Positions 51,476 to 60,143 of a DNA stretch of 64,000 bases are shown here, piece after piece. Origin of the DNA: Burkholderia stabilis. GTDB lineage: Bacteria; Pseudomonadota; Gammaproteobacteria; Burkholderiales; Burkholderiaceae. The translations under genes were made by a program, and so were the position numbers. Under the pieces are notes generated by a model. The model was not told the DNA's origin. It did no database searches and was given only the letters and a program-made list of their open reading frames with translations. How positions within the stretch are numbered: the stretch's first letter is position 1; each line of letters starts with the position of its first letter. Location of the stretch: contig NZ_CP016443.1 of NCBI RefSeq assembly GCF_001742165.1, positions 992,001 to 1,056,000 of the forward strand, in the 5' to 3' direction.

Positions 51476-52387
51476 ATGTCGCGCGCACACGCGATGCTGA
51501 CCGTCCAGTCCGGCGACGTGAAACTCGCCGTCTACGTAAGCGGGCCGCGGCGCGCGCCGCCGCTGATCCTCGTGCACGGCTACCCCGATTCGGCGGCCGT
51601 GTGGGCGCCGATCCGCGCGCGGCTCGCAAAGCGCTACCGCGTGATCGCGTACGACGTGCGCGGCGCCGGCGCGTCCGATGCGCCGCGCCGCCGCGCCGAC
51701 TACACGCTCGCGCAGCTCGCAGGCGACCTGAAGGCGGTGGCCGACGCGACCTGCGGCGGCCGGCCGTTTCACCTCGTCGGCCACGACTGGGGCTCGATCC
51801 AGTGCTGGGAGGCCGTGACCGACCCCGCGTTCCGCGGCCGGATCGCGTCGTACACGTCGATCTCGGGCCCGTGCCTCGATCACGTGTTCCGCGCGAAGAT
51901 GCGGCTCAAGCAGAGCCTGAAGTCGTGGTACATCGCGTTCTTCCACCTGCCGCTCGTGCCGTCGCTGATCTGGCGGCTCGGCGGCGCGGCGCTGTGGCCG
52001 CGCTGGCTGCAGCTCACCGAACGCGTGCGCGCCGAGCGCGACCCCGTGCAACTGAAGAATTCGCTGAACGGCATGCAGCTCTACCGCGCGAACTTCCTCG
52101 CGCGGGCGCGCAAGCCGCGCGAACGGTATGCGCAGGCGCCCGTGCAGATCCTGGTGCCCGTGCGCGACCGCTACGTGACGCCCGAGATGTCGGTCGACCT
52201 CGACCGCTGGCTCGGCGACCACGTGCGCGAGGAAATCGACGGCACGCACTGGATCGTGCTGCGTCACCCCGACCTGATCGCGTCGCGGATCGACCGCTTC
52301 GCTTCCGCGCAGGAGCGGCCGGCGGTGACGACCGCCGCGGTTCAGCGCGCCGTCGGCGCCGGCAGGCGCTTGAACAGCGTTTCGTAG
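51476..52387 (+). CDS. Alpha/beta hydrolase of the monooxygenase operon
   Basis: 303-residue alpha/beta-fold hydrolase near the epoxide hydrolase/haloalkane dehalogenase group. LVHGYPDSAAVW holds the oxyanion hole (HGYP). The nucleophile elbow VGHDWGS carries Asp, as in epoxide hydrolases, not Ser. The C-terminal His is in DGTHWIVLRHPDLI. It starts 4 bp after the PF10118 gene, so it belongs to the operon; the product of a Baeyer-Villiger step (an ester) or an epoxide are possible substrates. Its end overlaps the convergent glycolipid-binding gene by 46 bp. Confidence 0.88.
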   Translation: MSRAHAMLTVQSGDVKLAVYVSGPRRAPPLILVHGYPDSAAVWAPIRARLAKRYRVIAYDVRGAGASDAPRRRADYTLAQLAGDLKAVADATCGGRPFHLVGHDWGSIQCWEAVTDPAFRGRIASYTSISGPCLDHVFRAKMRLKQSLKSWYIAFFHLPLVPSLIWRLGGAALWPRWLQLTERVRAERDPVQLKNSLNGMQLYRANFLARARKPRERYAQAPVQILVPVRDRYVTPEMSVDLDRWLGDHVREEIDGTHWIVLRHPDLIASRIDRFASAQERPAVTTAAVQRAVGAGRRLNSVS

Positions 52388-52902
52388 TCGATCACCAGCC
52401 CGTCGTCGTCGATGTCCATCTCGGCCGTGAAGTTCCGGAAGATCCCTTCGTAGCGGTAGCGCCGGCCCGGCTCGATACACGCATATGCCTGCTTGACCGG
52501 CGTGACCTTCAGGTCCGGCGTCGAGATGTACGCGACGTCGATCGGCCGCCGCTCGCCGCGCGCGAGCCCGAGGCGGCCGATCGGCAGCGAATTCGTGAAC
52601 GGCGTCGCCGCGATGTCGATGTCGATGCAGCCGTCCAGTTCCGGCAGCGCGCGGCCCGCTCCGTCGTGCCAGTGGCCCGCGCCGTCGCCGCGCAGCTCCA
52701 GCGTCCCGCCGCCCATCACCTTCAGCACCGCATACGTCACGCGCCAGTGCGGATCGCACTCTACGCGATACGCGAGCCCGTAAGCCCGGCCGTAGCGCTG
52801 GCCGACCACCGCGCTTTCGACGACGATCCCGCCGCCGCTCCGGTCGAACGCCAGATGTTCGACCCCATCGCCTTCTAGCGACGCCCAACGCACTTCGCGC
52901 AT
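52342..52902 (-). CDS. Putative glycolipid-binding family protein (PF06475-like)
   Basis: 186-residue soluble protein resembling the putative glycolipid-binding family. The conserved parts are RYGRAYGLAYRVECDPHWRVTYAVL, the hairpin WHDGAGRALPELDGCIDIDIAATPFTNSLPIGRL and the C-terminal RYRYEGIFRNFTAEMDIDDDGLVIDY. No enzyme activity is known for the family. GGGAG lies before the ATG at 52902. It is divergent from the urea transporter across two matching palindromes, and its 3' end overlaps the alpha/beta hydrolase gene by 46 bp in tail-to-tail fashion. Confidence 0.8.
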   Translation of the reverse strand: MREVRWASLEGDGVEHLAFDRSGGGIVVESAVVGQRYGRAYGLAYRVECDPHWRVTYAVLKVMGGGTLELRGDGAGHWHDGAGRALPELDGCIDIDIAATPFTNSLPIGRLGLARGERRPIDVAYISTPDLKVTPVKQAYACIEPGRRYRYEGIFRNFTAEMDIDDDGLVIDYETLFKRLPAPTAR

Positions 52903-52920
52903 CGTTTCGTCTCCCGGTTT

Positions 52921-52933
52921 CCCCGAATCGGGG
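52921..52933. promoter_or_regulatory. CCCCGA/TCGGGG palindrome, copy 1
   Basis: TTCCCCGAATCGGGGCATC holds a perfect 6-bp dyad around one base, 19 bp before the glycolipid-binding gene. A near copy lies 123 bp away. Confidence 0.5.
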
Positions 52934-53043
52934 CATCGTTGCACACATCCCGTCACGCAAACGCCAGCCGATGCGCAAATTCGCTACCCAAGCCGATAAA
53001 GCGCCAAAAAACGCCAACGTAGCCCCGGTAAAACATGCCCGTT

Positions 53044-53056
53044 CCCCGATCTGGGG
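53044..53056. promoter_or_regulatory. CCCCGA/TCGGGG-type palindrome, copy 2
   Basis: TTCCCCGATCTGGGGCACC, sharing 16 of 19 positions with copy 1. It lies 93 bp before the urea transporter start. The two copies are 123 bp apart and could bind a looping repressor. Confidence 0.5.
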
Positions 53057-53148
53057 CACCGCACACAAATCCTGACTATCCAGAATTCCCTATTCCGGTG
53101 CATGGCATTGTGTCCTATGCTCGCGGCTCGTCCTGTTCCGCCGCCATC

Positions 53149-54048
53149 ATGCCTACCGCCCGCCCCGCTTCGCCATCGATCGACCTGCGCATCCTGCTGC
53201 GCGGCATCGGGCAGATCGTACTGCAGGCGAATGCGTTCACCGGCGCGATGCTGCTCGCCGCGCTGGCGCTGACCGACTTGCGGCTCGCCTGCGCAGCGCT
53301 GGTCGGCTCGGCCGCCGCCAGCATGACCGCCGTACTGACGGGCGCGGAGCGCCGCGACATCGAACAGGGGCTGCACGGCTTCAACGGCGCGCTCGCCGCG
53401 CTGGTCGCGGTGCTGTTCGCGCCCCATCCGCTCGCCGCGCTCGCGCTGGTGCCGCTGGCCGCGATCGGTGCGGCGCTCGTGCAGCGCGCGATGCGCGCGC
53501 CGCTGGCCCGCTGGCGCCAGTGCCCGTATTCGAGCCCGTGTCTCGCCGTCACCGCGCTGTGGCTGCCGTTTGTCGCGCTGCAGCATGCAACCGGTGCGAT
53601 GGCTGGCGCGGCGTTGACGCTTTCATTCTCATCGAGCGGCATCGCGCTGCTCTCGGGCGTCGCCCAGACCACTTTCGCGCAAGGCGCGTGGGCCGGCGCA
53701 CTGATCGTCGGCGGCATCGCGGCCGCGTCGCGCCGCGCGGCGGCGTTCGCATTCTGCGGCGCGGTCGTGTCGACCGTGCTGCTGCTCGCGCTCGGCGCGA
53801 ACGGCACATCGTTCGCCGACGGCCTGCTCGGCTTCAACGGCGCGCTGGCCGCGCTCGCGCTGATGCCGCGCGGCGCGCGCGCCGCATTCGCGGCGGCCGC
53901 ACTCGCCGCGCTGATCCAGTGGCTTGCGATGCGCGCGGACATCACCGTGCTCACCGCGCCGTTCGCGCTCGCATCGTGGATCACGGTGGCCGTCTCGCGC
54001 CGCTTCACTCTCGGAGAACCCGATGTCGTCATTCGCACACCGTCCTGA
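53149..54048 (+). CDS. Urea transporter (UT family)
   Basis: 299-residue inner-membrane channel-like urea transporter (PF03253). The two inverted halves each carry the signature LHGFNGALAALVAVLF and LLGFNGALAALALM. The ATG at 53149 fits the family; an upstream frame from 53035 covers palindrome copy 2 and is rejected. It reaches past the next start, overlapping the aldolase gene by 26 bp, so they are cotranscribed. It may import urea or small amides; urea from the nearby SpeB is made inside the cell, so export is also possible. Confidence 0.88.
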   Translation: MPTARPASPSIDLRILLRGIGQIVLQANAFTGAMLLAALALTDLRLACAALVGSAAASMTAVLTGAERRDIEQGLHGFNGALAALVAVLFAPHPLAALALVPLAAIGAALVQRAMRAPLARWRQCPYSSPCLAVTALWLPFVALQHATGAMAGAALTLSFSSSGIALLSGVAQTTFAQGAWAGALIVGGIAAASRRAAAFAFCGAVVSTVLLLALGANGTSFADGLLGFNGALAALALMPRGARAAFAAAALAALIQWLAMRADITVLTAPFALASWITVAVSRRFTLGEPDVVIRTPS

Positions 54049-54799
54049 TGCCGTGAAGCCCGGCGGCCCGATCTCGGACGCCGAACGCCGCCTGCGTGTC
54101 GATCTCGCCGCCGCCTATCGGCTCGTCGCGCTGAACGGCTGGGACGACCTGATCTACACGCATCTTTCCGCGACCGTGCCCGGCGAGCCCGGCCATTTCC
54201 TGATCAATCCGTTCGGCCTCACGTTCGACGAGGTGCGCGCATCGAATCTCGTAAAGATCGACCTGGCCGGCAACCGGATCGGCGACAGCGAATACGCGGT
54301 CAACGTGACGGGCTTCGCGCTGCATGCGGCCGTGCACGCCGCGCGCGCCGATGCCGTCTGCGTGATGCATCTGCACAATACGGCCGGCATCGCCGTGTCG
54401 ATCCAGCGCGACGGGCTGCTGCCCGCATCGCAGCACGCGCTGCGGTTCCACGGCGACCTCGCGTACCACGACTACGAGGCACTCGCGTTCTCGCCGGCCG
54501 AGGGCGCGCGGCTGACGTCGAGCCTCGGCGCGAAATCCGCGATGCTGCTGCGCAATCACGGCACGCTGACGGTCGGGCGCACCGTTGCCGAAGCCTATGT
54601 GCTGATGGATACGCTGATCAAGGCGTGCGATATCCAGGTGCGCGCGCAGGCAGGCGGCGGCCCGCTCGTGCTGCCCGATCCGGCCGTCGCCGATCGCACG
54701 GCCGAACAACTGCGCGACGGCGGCGCGATCGAGGGCGAACTGGAATGGCCGGCGCTGTTGCGCCGGCTCGACCGGATCGATCCGTCGTATCGCGACTGA
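54023..54799 (+). CDS. Class II aldolase/adducin family protein
   Basis: 258-residue class II aldolase fold. The zinc ligands are visible as His-x-His in CVMHLHNTAG and a third His in MLLRNHGTLTVG, and Glu in DYEALAF is conserved. YRLVALNGWDDLIYTHLSATVPG is the usual N-terminal active-site segment. Members split or decarboxylate sugar phosphates and related acids; this one is of the adducin-like non-sugar group. GGAG stands before the ATG at 54023, inside the end of the urea transporter gene. A small tautomerase gene follows 51 bp later. Confidence 0.9.
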   Translation: MSSFAHRPDAVKPGGPISDAERRLRVDLAAAYRLVALNGWDDLIYTHLSATVPGEPGHFLINPFGLTFDEVRASNLVKIDLAGNRIGDSEYAVNVTGFALHAAVHAARADAVCVMHLHNTAGIAVSIQRDGLLPASQHALRFHGDLAYHDYEALAFSPAEGARLTSSLGAKSAMLLRNHGTLTVGRTVAEAYVLMDTLIKACDIQVRAQAGGGPLVLPDPAVADRTAEQLRDGGAIEGELEWPALLRRLDRIDPSYRD

Positions 54800-54850
54800 C
54801 GTCGCCCCCTCACATCACCGAATCGTTCAACCTCAACCGGAGCATTTGTC

Positions 54851-55039
54851 ATGCCGACTTTCAATATCCAGCTGTTCGAAGGCCGCACCGTCGACCAGAA
54901 GCGCGAATTCGTCGAGGCGATCACGCGCGTCACGTGCGAGACGCTCGGCTGCGCGCCGGGCTCGGTCGACATCATCCTGACCGACGTGAAGAAAGAGAAC
55001 TGGGCGACGGCCGGGAAGCTGTGGAGCGACGAGCGCTGA
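54851..55039 (+). CDS. 4-oxalocrotonate tautomerase-family enzyme
   Basis: 62-residue protein of the 4-OT superfamily. After Met removal the catalytic Pro1 is exposed (MPTFNIQLFEGRT), and VEAITRVTCETLG with SVDIILTDVKKENWATAGKL is typical of the family. It isomerises enol/keto forms of small dicarboxylates in ring-cleavage pathways. It lies 51 bp after the aldolase gene on the same strand, which suggests a shared keto-acid pathway. The second catalytic Arg is probably Arg12. Confidence 0.9.
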   Translation: MPTFNIQLFEGRTVDQKREFVEAITRVTCETLGCAPGSVDIILTDVKKENWATAGKLWSDER

Positions 55040-55087
55040 GCGTCACCACCGGCGTCGCCTCAGCGCCGCCTGCATCGCTCTGATGTA

Positions 55088-55123
55088 TCGCCTGCGGCGC
55101 CTGCACGACGACGCTGCAGGCGA
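55088..55123 (+). terminator. Hairpin between tautomerase and NAD-GDH genes
   Basis: 8-bp arms TCGCCTGC/GCAGGCGA with a 20-base loop that can pair further, followed by CCTCCTTCC. Weak as a terminator. Confidence 0.35.
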
Positions 55124-55227
55124 CCTCCTTCCTCGTTTCCCGTTGTGCGCCCGCACATCGCTTTGTCACGCAATCGGCGCATAATGCCGGACAGACGCAG
55201 CAGCCAATGGCCACCCGGGAGACCGCC

Positions 55228-58200
55228 ATGGAAGCGAAGAACGAGGAAGTCGTCGCACACCTGCTCTCCGACGTCGTCGAATTCGCGCGAGGGCGCCTGC
55301 CCGAAGCCACGTTCCGGATCGTCGAACCTTTCCTGCGTCATTACTACGATTTCGTCGACGCCGACGATCTGCAGAATCGCAGCATCGCCGATCTGTACGG
55401 CGCCGCCATGGCGCACTGGCAAACCGCCCAGAAATTCGTGCCCGGCAGCGAACGGCTGCGCGTGTACAACCCGATCCTCGAACAGCACGGCTGGCATTCC
55501 GATCACACGGTCATCGAGATCGTCAACGACGACATGCCGTTCCTCGTCGACTCGGTGACGATGGCCGTCAACCGCCTCGGGCTCGCGCTGCATTCGGCGC
55601 TGCACCCGGTGTTCCGCATCTGGCGCGGCGCGGGCGGCGGCATCGAGCGCGTCGACGCGGGCGGTGCAACGCCCGGCGACGGCCAGTCGCAACTCGCGTC
55701 GTTCATCCATTTCGAAGTCGATCGCTGCGGCGACGCCGCGCTGCTCGACACGCTGCGCGAGGACATCGCGCGCGTGCTCGGCGACGTGCGCGCGTCGGTC
55801 GAGGACTGGCCGAAGATCGTCGACATCGCCCGCGCGACGATCAAGGAGATGAAGGCGCGCGAATCGACCGCGGAAGACATCGAGGCGCGCGCGTTCCTCG
55901 AATGGATGGCCGCCGATCACTTCACGTTCCTCGGCCACCGCGACTACGCGCTCGTGTCGGACGGCACCGGCTTCGGCCTGCGCGGCATCGAAGGGACGGG
56001 CCTCGGCATCCTGCGCGAATCGCTGCGCACATCCGGTGCGCCCGACGTCACGCCGCTGCCGCAGGCCGCCGCCGACATCATCATGGGCGCGTGGCCGATC
56101 TTCCTGACCAAGGCCAATTCGCGCGCGACCGTGCACCGCCCCGGCTATCTCGACTACGTCGGCGTGAAACTCGTCGGCGCGGACGGCAAAGTCACCGGCG
56201 AGCGCCGCTTCATCGGGCTCTACACGTCGACCGCGTACATGGTGTCGAGCGCCGAGATCCCGATCGTGCGCCGCAAGTGCGCGAACATCGTGCGGCGCGC
56301 CGGTTTCCTGCCGAAGGGGCATCTCGGCAAATCGCTCGTGACGGTGCTCGAAACCTATCCGCGCGACGAGCTGTTCCAGGCCGACGAAGATCAGCTCTAC
56401 GACATCGCGCTCGGCATCCTGCGGCTGCAGGAACACCAGCGCACGCGCCTGTTCGTGCGCCGCGACCGGTTCGACCGCTTCGTGTCGTGCCTCGTGTTCG
56501 TGCCGCGCGACAAGTACAACACCGACCTGCGCCGGCGCATCGCGAAGCTGCTCGTCGATGCGTACAACGGCGTGAACGTCGAATTCACGCCGCTGCTGTC
56601 GGAATCGGCGATCGCGCGTATTCATTTCGTCGTACATGCGGAGCCGGGCACGATGCCCGACGTCGATACGCGCGAGCTCGAAACGCGGCTCGTGCAGGTC
56701 ACGCGCCGCTGGCAGGACGATCTCGCCGACGCGCTGCTCGACGCGTTCGGCGAAGAGCAAGGCAACCGGCTGCTGCAACGCTATGCCGACTCGTTCCCGG
56801 CCGGCTATCGCGACGACTACCCGGCGCGCACGGCCGTGCGCGACATCGAGCTGATCGAGCGCGTGAAGGATTCCGGCCAGCTCGCGATGAACCTGTACCG
56901 CCCGATCGAGGCCGAGGCGCGCGCGTTCCGCTTCAAGGTGTATCGCGCGGGCGACCCGATCGCGCTGTCACGCAGCCTGCCGATGCTCGAGCATCTCGGC
57001 GTGCGCGTGGATGAAGAACGGCCGTACCGGATCCAGACGCAGGATGCCATGCATGCGTGGGTACACGACTTCGGGCTCGAACTCGCCGACGATACCGAGT
57101 TCGACATCGAGCGCGTGAAGGGCCTGTTCGAGGATGCGTTCGACCGGATCTGGAGCGGCCGCATCGAGAACGACGACTTCAACCGCCTCGTGCTGCGCGC
57201 CCAGTTGAGCGCGCGCGAAGTGACGATCCTGCGCGCGTATGCGAAATACCTGCGGCAGGTCGGCTCGACGTTCAGCGACGCGTACATCGAACGCGCGCTG
57301 ACCGGCAATCCGGCGATCGCGCGGCAGCTCGTCGAGCTGTTCCTGCTGCGCTTCGATCCAGCCACCGGCGACACGCGCGACGTGCAGGCCGAACGGCTGC
57401 TGAAGTCGATCGAAAGTGCGCTCGACCAGGTGCCGAACCTCGACGAGGACCGCATCCTGCGCCAGTTCCTCGGCGTGATCAATGCGACCGAACGCACGAA
57501 CTACTTCCTGCACGACGCGAACGGCGAACCAAAGCCCTACCTGTCGTTCAAGTTCAATCCGGCGAAAGTGCCGGGCCTGCCCGAACCGAAGCCGATGTTC
57601 GAGATCTGGGTGTATTCGCCGCGTGTCGAGGGCGTGCACCTGCGCGGCGGGCGCGTCGCGCGCGGCGGCCTGCGCTGGTCGGATCGCCGCGAGGATTTCC
57701 GCACCGAGGTTCTCGGGCTGATGAAGGCGCAGATGGTGAAGAACGTCGTGATCGTGCCGGTCGGCTCGAAAGGCGGCTTCGTCGTGAAGAACCCGCCGCC
57801 GCCGAGCGATCGCGAAGCGTGGATGCGCGAAGGCATCGCGTGCTACCAGACGTTCCTGCGCGGCCTGCTCGACCTGACCGACAACCTCGTCAGCAACGCG
57901 ATCGTGCCGCCGCCCGACGTCGTGCGCCACGACCCCGACGATCCGTATCTCGTCGTCGCCGCCGACAAGGGCACAGCCACCTTCTCCGACTATGCGAACG
58001 CGATCTCGCACGAATACGGCTTCTGGCTCGACGATGCGTTCGCGTCCGGCGGCTCGGTCGGCTACGACCACAAGAAGATGGCGATCACCGCGCGCGGCGC
58101 ATGGGAATCGGTGAAGCGGCACTTCCGCGAGATGGGCATCGACACGCAGACGACCGATTTCACGGTGGTCGGCGTCGGCGACATGTCGGGCGACGTGTTC

Positions 58201-60069
58201 GGCAACGGGATGCTGCTGTCGCCGCACATCCGGCTCGTCGCCGCGTTCGATCACCGGCACGTGTTCCTCGATCCGAACCCCGACCCCGCGACGAGCTTCG
58301 CGGAGCGTGAACGCATGTTCGCGCTCGAACGCTCGAGCTGGGCCGACTACGATCCGGCCGCGATCTCGGCGGGCGGCGGCGTGTACCCGCGCAGCGCGAA
58401 GACGATCCCGCTGTCGCCGGCCGTGCAGGCCGCGCTCGGCATCGACGCGCACGCGCTGCCGCCGACCGAGCTGATCCGCGCGATCCTGCAGGCGCCGGTC
58501 GACCTGTTGTACAACGGCGGCATCGGCACCTACGTGAAAGCCGCGCGCGAAACGCATCTGCAAGTGGGCGACCGCGCGAACGACGCGGTGCGCGTGAACG
58601 GCGCGGAGCTGCGCTGCAAGGTCGTCGGCGAAGGCGGCAACCTCGGCTGCACGCAGTTCGGCCGCATCGAGTTCGCGCAGCGCGGCGGCCGCATCAACAC
58701 CGACGCGATCGACAACTCGGCCGGCGTCGATTGTTCGGATCACGAAGTCAACATCAAGATCCTGCTCGGGCTCGTCGTCTCCGACGGCGAGATGACCGAG
58801 AAGCAGCGCAACGCGCTGCTCGCGGAGATGACCGACGAAGTCGGGCTGCTCGTGCTGCGCGACAACTACTACCAGACGCAGGCGCTGTCGATCGCCGGCC
58901 GCTACGGCGTCGAGCTGCTCGACGCCGAGGCGCGCCTGATGCGCTGGCTCGAACGCGCGGGCCGCCTGAGCCGCGTGATCGAATTCCTGCCGACCGACGA
59001 CGAGATCGCCGAACGGCAAGCCGCGAAGCTCGGCCTCACGTCGCCGGAGCGCGCGGTGCTGCTCGCATACAGCAAGATGTGGCTCTACGACGCGCTGCTC
59101 GAATCCGACGTGCCCGAGGATCCGCTGGTTGCCGCGATGCTCGTCGACTACTTCCCGAAGCCGCTGCAGCAACGCTTCAGCGAGCCGATGGGCCGCCATC
59201 CGCTGCGCCGCGAGATTCTCGCGACGCACCTGACCAACGCGCTCGTGAACCGCGTCGGCGCCGCGTTCGTGCACCGGCTGATGGAGGAAACCGACGCGAA
59301 GCCGGGCGACATCGTGCGCGCGTGCATCATGGCGCGCGACGTGTTCGATCTCGATGCGGTGTGGCGCGACATCGACGCGCTCGACAACCGCGTGGCCGAC
59401 GACGTGCAGGCGCGCATGTTCGTCGACGTCGCGCGGCTGCTGGAACGCGCGGCGCTGTGGTTCCTGCGGCATCTGCAGTCCGGCGCGGTGGCCGACGGCG
59501 GCGTCGCCGAGTTGATCGCGCGGTGCCGGGACGCGGCGCAAAGGCTCGCGCCGCAGTTGCCGTCGCTGCTGCCGGCCGACGATCTCGAGGCGCTGTCCGA
59601 GCGGCAGCGCGTGCTGGTCGAAGCCGGCGTCGACAGCGCGCTCGCGGTGCGCGCCGCGAGCGGCGACATCTCGGCCGCGCTGCTCGACATCGCCGAAGTG
59701 GCCGCGACCTGCAACCGCAGCCTCGAACTCGTCGCGGGCGTCTACTTCTCGCTCGGCACGCTGCTCAACTACGGATGGATCGGCGAACGCGCAGCGACGC
59801 TGCCGACGCCGACGCACTGGGACATGCTCGCGCGCGCGGCCGCGCTCGCGGAAGTCGCGCGCCTCAAGCGCACGCTCGCGACGAGCGCACTCGCTGAATC
59901 GCCGGATTCGACCACGCCGGAGACGATCGTCGGCGCATGGCGCGAGCGCCGCGAAGCTGCGCTCGCCCGCTACGAGCACCTGCTCGCGGATTTGCGCGCA
60001 TCGGGCGGCGCAAGCCTCGCGGTGCTGCTCGTGATCGTGCGGGAAATGGCCGTGCTCGAACGCGCGTGA
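55228..60069 (+). CDS. gdhB: NAD-specific glutamate dehydrogenase, large type
   Basis: 1613-residue enzyme of the 180-kDa GDH class that oxidatively deaminates glutamate to 2-oxoglutarate. The long N-terminal region (about residues 1-700) holds ACT-like regulatory domains. The catalytic part includes GGRVARGGLRWSDRREDFRTEVLGLMKAQ and VPVGSKGGFVVK, and the Rossmann half has VVGVGDMSGDVFGNGMLLS. The C-terminal domain is the usual extension. The ATG at 55228 has GGGAG before it and gives the family N-terminus; the ATG at 55207 lacks a ribosome site. It is likely activated when glutamate or arginine serve as nitrogen source. Confidence 0.96.
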   Translation: MEAKNEEVVAHLLSDVVEFARGRLPEATFRIVEPFLRHYYDFVDADDLQNRSIADLYGAAMAHWQTAQKFVPGSERLRVYNPILEQHGWHSDHTVIEIVNDDMPFLVDSVTMAVNRLGLALHSALHPVFRIWRGAGGGIERVDAGGATPGDGQSQLASFIHFEVDRCGDAALLDTLREDIARVLGDVRASVEDWPKIVDIARATIKEMKARESTAEDIEARAFLEWMAADHFTFLGHRDYALVSDGTGFGLRGIEGTGLGILRESLRTSGAPDVTPLPQAAADIIMGAWPIFLTKANSRATVHRPGYLDYVGVKLVGADGKVTGERRFIGLYTSTAYMVSSAEIPIVRRKCANIVRRAGFLPKGHLGKSLVTVLETYPRDELFQADEDQLYDIALGILRLQEHQRTRLFVRRDRFDRFVSCLVFVPRDKYNTDLRRRIAKLLVDAYNGVNVEFTPLLSESAIARIHFVVHAEPGTMPDVDTRELETRLVQVTRRWQDDLADALLDAFGEEQGNRLLQRYADSFPAGYRDDYPARTAVRDIELIERVKDSGQLAMNLYRPIEAEARAFRFKVYRAGDPIALSRSLPMLEHLGVRVDEERPYRIQTQDAMHAWVHDFGLELADDTEFDIERVKGLFEDAFDRIWSGRIENDDFNRLVLRAQLSAREVTILRAYAKYLRQVGSTFSDAYIERALTGNPAIARQLVELFLLRFDPATGDTRDVQAERLLKSIESALDQVPNLDEDRILRQFLGVINATERTNYFLHDANGEPKPYLSFKFNPAKVPGLPEPKPMFEIWVYSPRVEGVHLRGGRVARGGLRWSDRREDFRTEVLGLMKAQMVKNVVIVPVGSKGGFVVKNPPPPSDREAWMREGIACYQTFLRGLLDLTDNLVSNAIVPPPDVVRHDPDDPYLVVAADKGTATFSDYANAISHEYGFWLDDAFASGGSVGYDHKKMAITARGAWESVKRHFREMGIDTQTTDFTVVGVGDMSGDVFGNGMLLSPHIRLVAAFDHRHVFLDPNPDPATSFAERERMFALERSSWADYDPAAISAGGGVYPRSAKTIPLSPAVQAALGIDAHALPPTELIRAILQAPVDLLYNGGIGTYVKAARETHLQVGDRANDAVRVNGAELRCKVVGEGGNLGCTQFGRIEFAQRGGRINTDAIDNSAGVDCSDHEVNIKILLGLVVSDGEMTEKQRNALLAEMTDEVGLLVLRDNYYQTQALSIAGRYGVELLDAEARLMRWLERAGRLSRVIEFLPTDDEIAERQAAKLGLTSPERAVLLAYSKMWLYDALLESDVPEDPLVAAMLVDYFPKPLQQRFSEPMGRHPLRREILATHLTNALVNRVGAAFVHRLMEETDAKPGDIVRACIMARDVFDLDAVWRDIDALDNRVADDVQARMFVDVARLLERAALWFLRHLQSGAVADGGVAELIARCRDAAQRLAPQLPSLLPADDLEALSERQRVLVEAGVDSALAVRAASGDISAALLDIAEVAATCNRSLELVAGVYFSLGTLLNYGWIGERAATLPTPTHWDMLARAAALAEVARLKRTLATSALAESPDSTTPETIVGAWRERREAALARYEHLLADLRASGGASLAVLLVIVREMAVLERA

Positions 60070-60083
60070 CGGCGCGGCCGGAC

Positions 60084-60106
60084 GCCGGCGGCTTTGCGTC
60101 GCCGGC
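60084..60106. terminator. Hairpin between convergent gdhB and methyltransferase genes
   Basis: Perfect 7-bp arms GCCGGCG/CGCCGGC around a 9-base loop, 15 bp past the gdhB stop. No T-run. Confidence 0.45.
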
Positions 60107-60143
60107 CCGGTGTGCGTACGTCCCTGCTTTCACGCCTGCGACG

